A DNA stretch of 12,713 nucleotides, taken from an uncultured Leuconostoc sp. (GTDB taxonomy: Bacteria > Bacillota > Bacilli > Lactobacillales > Lactobacillaceae). Both the position numbers and the translations under genes were made by a program. The number at the start of each line of letters is the position of its first letter. The stretch's first letter is position 1. Positions 12,186-12,713 of this stretch are shown here, piece by piece. The stretch spans positions 1-12,713 of the forward strand of contig NZ_CAMJRK010000042.1 in assembly GCF_946222815.1 (NCBI RefSeq). The letters are read 5' to 3'. The notes below the pieces were generated by a model. That model was not told the origin of the DNA, searched no databases, and worked only from the letters and a program-made list of their open reading frames with translations.

Positions 12186-12713
12186 ATGATTTCAGCCCCT
12201 TTATATATGTTATTAACACGTCAGGTGTATTTTCAAGTTGCTCAAGCACGACTGACTTTTCAATGATTCTTAATATACGTCCCATTTCGGGCCCGGGTTT
12301 GACTAAGCCATCCCTTATTAAATCAGCCCCATTAATTGCCAGATCCGCACTTTTAGAAATTGGCAATTTTGCAAATATAGTGGTTATCCGTTGCATGGTT
12401 TCATCAGACACTTGCATCAAACATAATACTTCAAATAATATTTCACGATATGCAAAAACTTGATAGAGCTCAAATTGATGGGCAGTTTCAATATGACGCA
12501 CCAATGGTGCAATAAGCGAAGTCATTTTTATATCTTCACGACTCATTTTCCAAATGCGCATAAATTGAACCATTTTTTTTACATTTAAATTTGAATGAAC
12601 CAATAAATGGATCCAAGCCCGTTGTGCGGTATTGGCTTGATTAGATTTAAGATCTAATATTACCTGGGATAAGTCCCAGGTACCAATATCACCTGGTAAA
12701 TATGCCATTACCC
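12172..12713 (-). CDS. cca: CCA-adding tRNA nucleotidyltransferase, C-terminal part
   Basis: Adds or repairs the 3' CCA of tRNAs. The frame is open to the right window edge, so the catalytic N-terminal head is outside and the Met at 12706-12708 is internal. What remains (about 180 residues) is the helical body and tail. YLPG at the beginning matches the segment following the neck domain in the Bacillus-type enzyme. LPISKSADLAINGADLI with GPEMGRILRIIEKSVV near the end matches the conserved tail signature (LPI..k.dLavnG.D....GP.vg..L..i...V). It shares a 14-base overlap with folA. The call rests on the tail only, but these motifs are specific. Confidence 0.87.
   Translation of the reverse strand, partial: VMAYLPGDIGTWDLSQVILDLKSNQANTAQRAWIHLLVHSNLNVKKMVQFMRIWKMSREDIKMTSLIAPLVRHIETAHQFELYQVFAYREILFEVLCLMQVSDETMQRITTIFAKLPISKSADLAINGADLIRDGLVKPGPEMGRILRIIEKSVVLEQLENTPDVLITYIKGLKSYDKN
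12640..12682 (-). repeat. Two back-to-back hairpins inside cca
   Basis: ATTAGAT-TTAAG-ATCTAAT (12640-12658) and, two bases on, TACCTGGGA-TAAG-TCCCAGGTA (12661-12682) are perfect inverted repeats of 7 and 9 bp with short loops, within coding sequence. Neither is followed by a T run in the transcript, so they are not terminators. Function unknown. Confidence 0.6.

Noticed and set aside
1..12713. CRISPR arrays, tRNA or rRNA genes, insertion sequences
   Set aside because: I found no direct-repeat array, cloverleaf or rRNA-like segment, transposase, or terminal repeats in the window.

Overview
The window looks like a chromosomal segment of a low-GC lactic acid bacterium, most likely of the Leuconostoc/Weissella group. 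This is inferred from the AT-rich composition, Gram-positive-type Shine-Dalgarno sites, Firmicutes-like enzyme sequences and the gene content. Every supported gene lies on the minus strand, so transcription runs from high to low coordinates.

Region 1 (about 12713 to 10742) holds the end of a CCA-adding tRNA nucleotidyltransferase gene (cca, cut by the window edge), dihydrofolate reductase (folA, overlapping cca by 14 bases) and a DegV/FakB-type fatty-acid-binding protein. It is closed by a strong intrinsic terminator.

Region 2 (about 10735 to 9086) is a small transport and salvage unit. A preQ1 class-I riboswitch-like leader (10651-10690) precedes an IunH-family nucleoside hydrolase whose stop codon overlaps the start of an ECF-type membrane S component. 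The riboswitch points to the queuosine/preQ1 pathway: the S component would import a deazapurine nucleoside or base, and the hydrolase would release the base for tRNA modification. The hydrolase has Asn where a conserved His is usual.

Region 3 (9056 to the left edge) is an aromatic amino-acid operon: tkt-aroE-DAHP synthase-aroB-aroC-aroA-tyrA-aroK (aroK cut by the left edge). Transketolase leads the operon and would make erythrose-4-phosphate, the substrate of DAHP synthase. The other enzymes lead to chorismate, and TyrA leads on toward tyrosine. No 3-dehydroquinate dehydratase (aroD) and no prephenate dehydratase (pheA) are seen; they may lie beyond the edge or elsewhere.

The most striking element is the 260-base leader of the aromatic operon. 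A consensus promoter (TTGACA, 17 bases, TATAAT) is followed by a 19-codon ORF encoding MNKQILKSKNNSYYYFWFM, which carries all three aromatic amino acids in one run. Two hairpins with interchangeable arms follow, the second being a terminator, and then a second terminator next to the tkt ribosome binding site. This looks like ribosome-mediated attenuation sensing Tyr, Phe and Trp together, with no T-box motif. The sign of regulation does not follow simply from the classical trp model, which makes it worth study.
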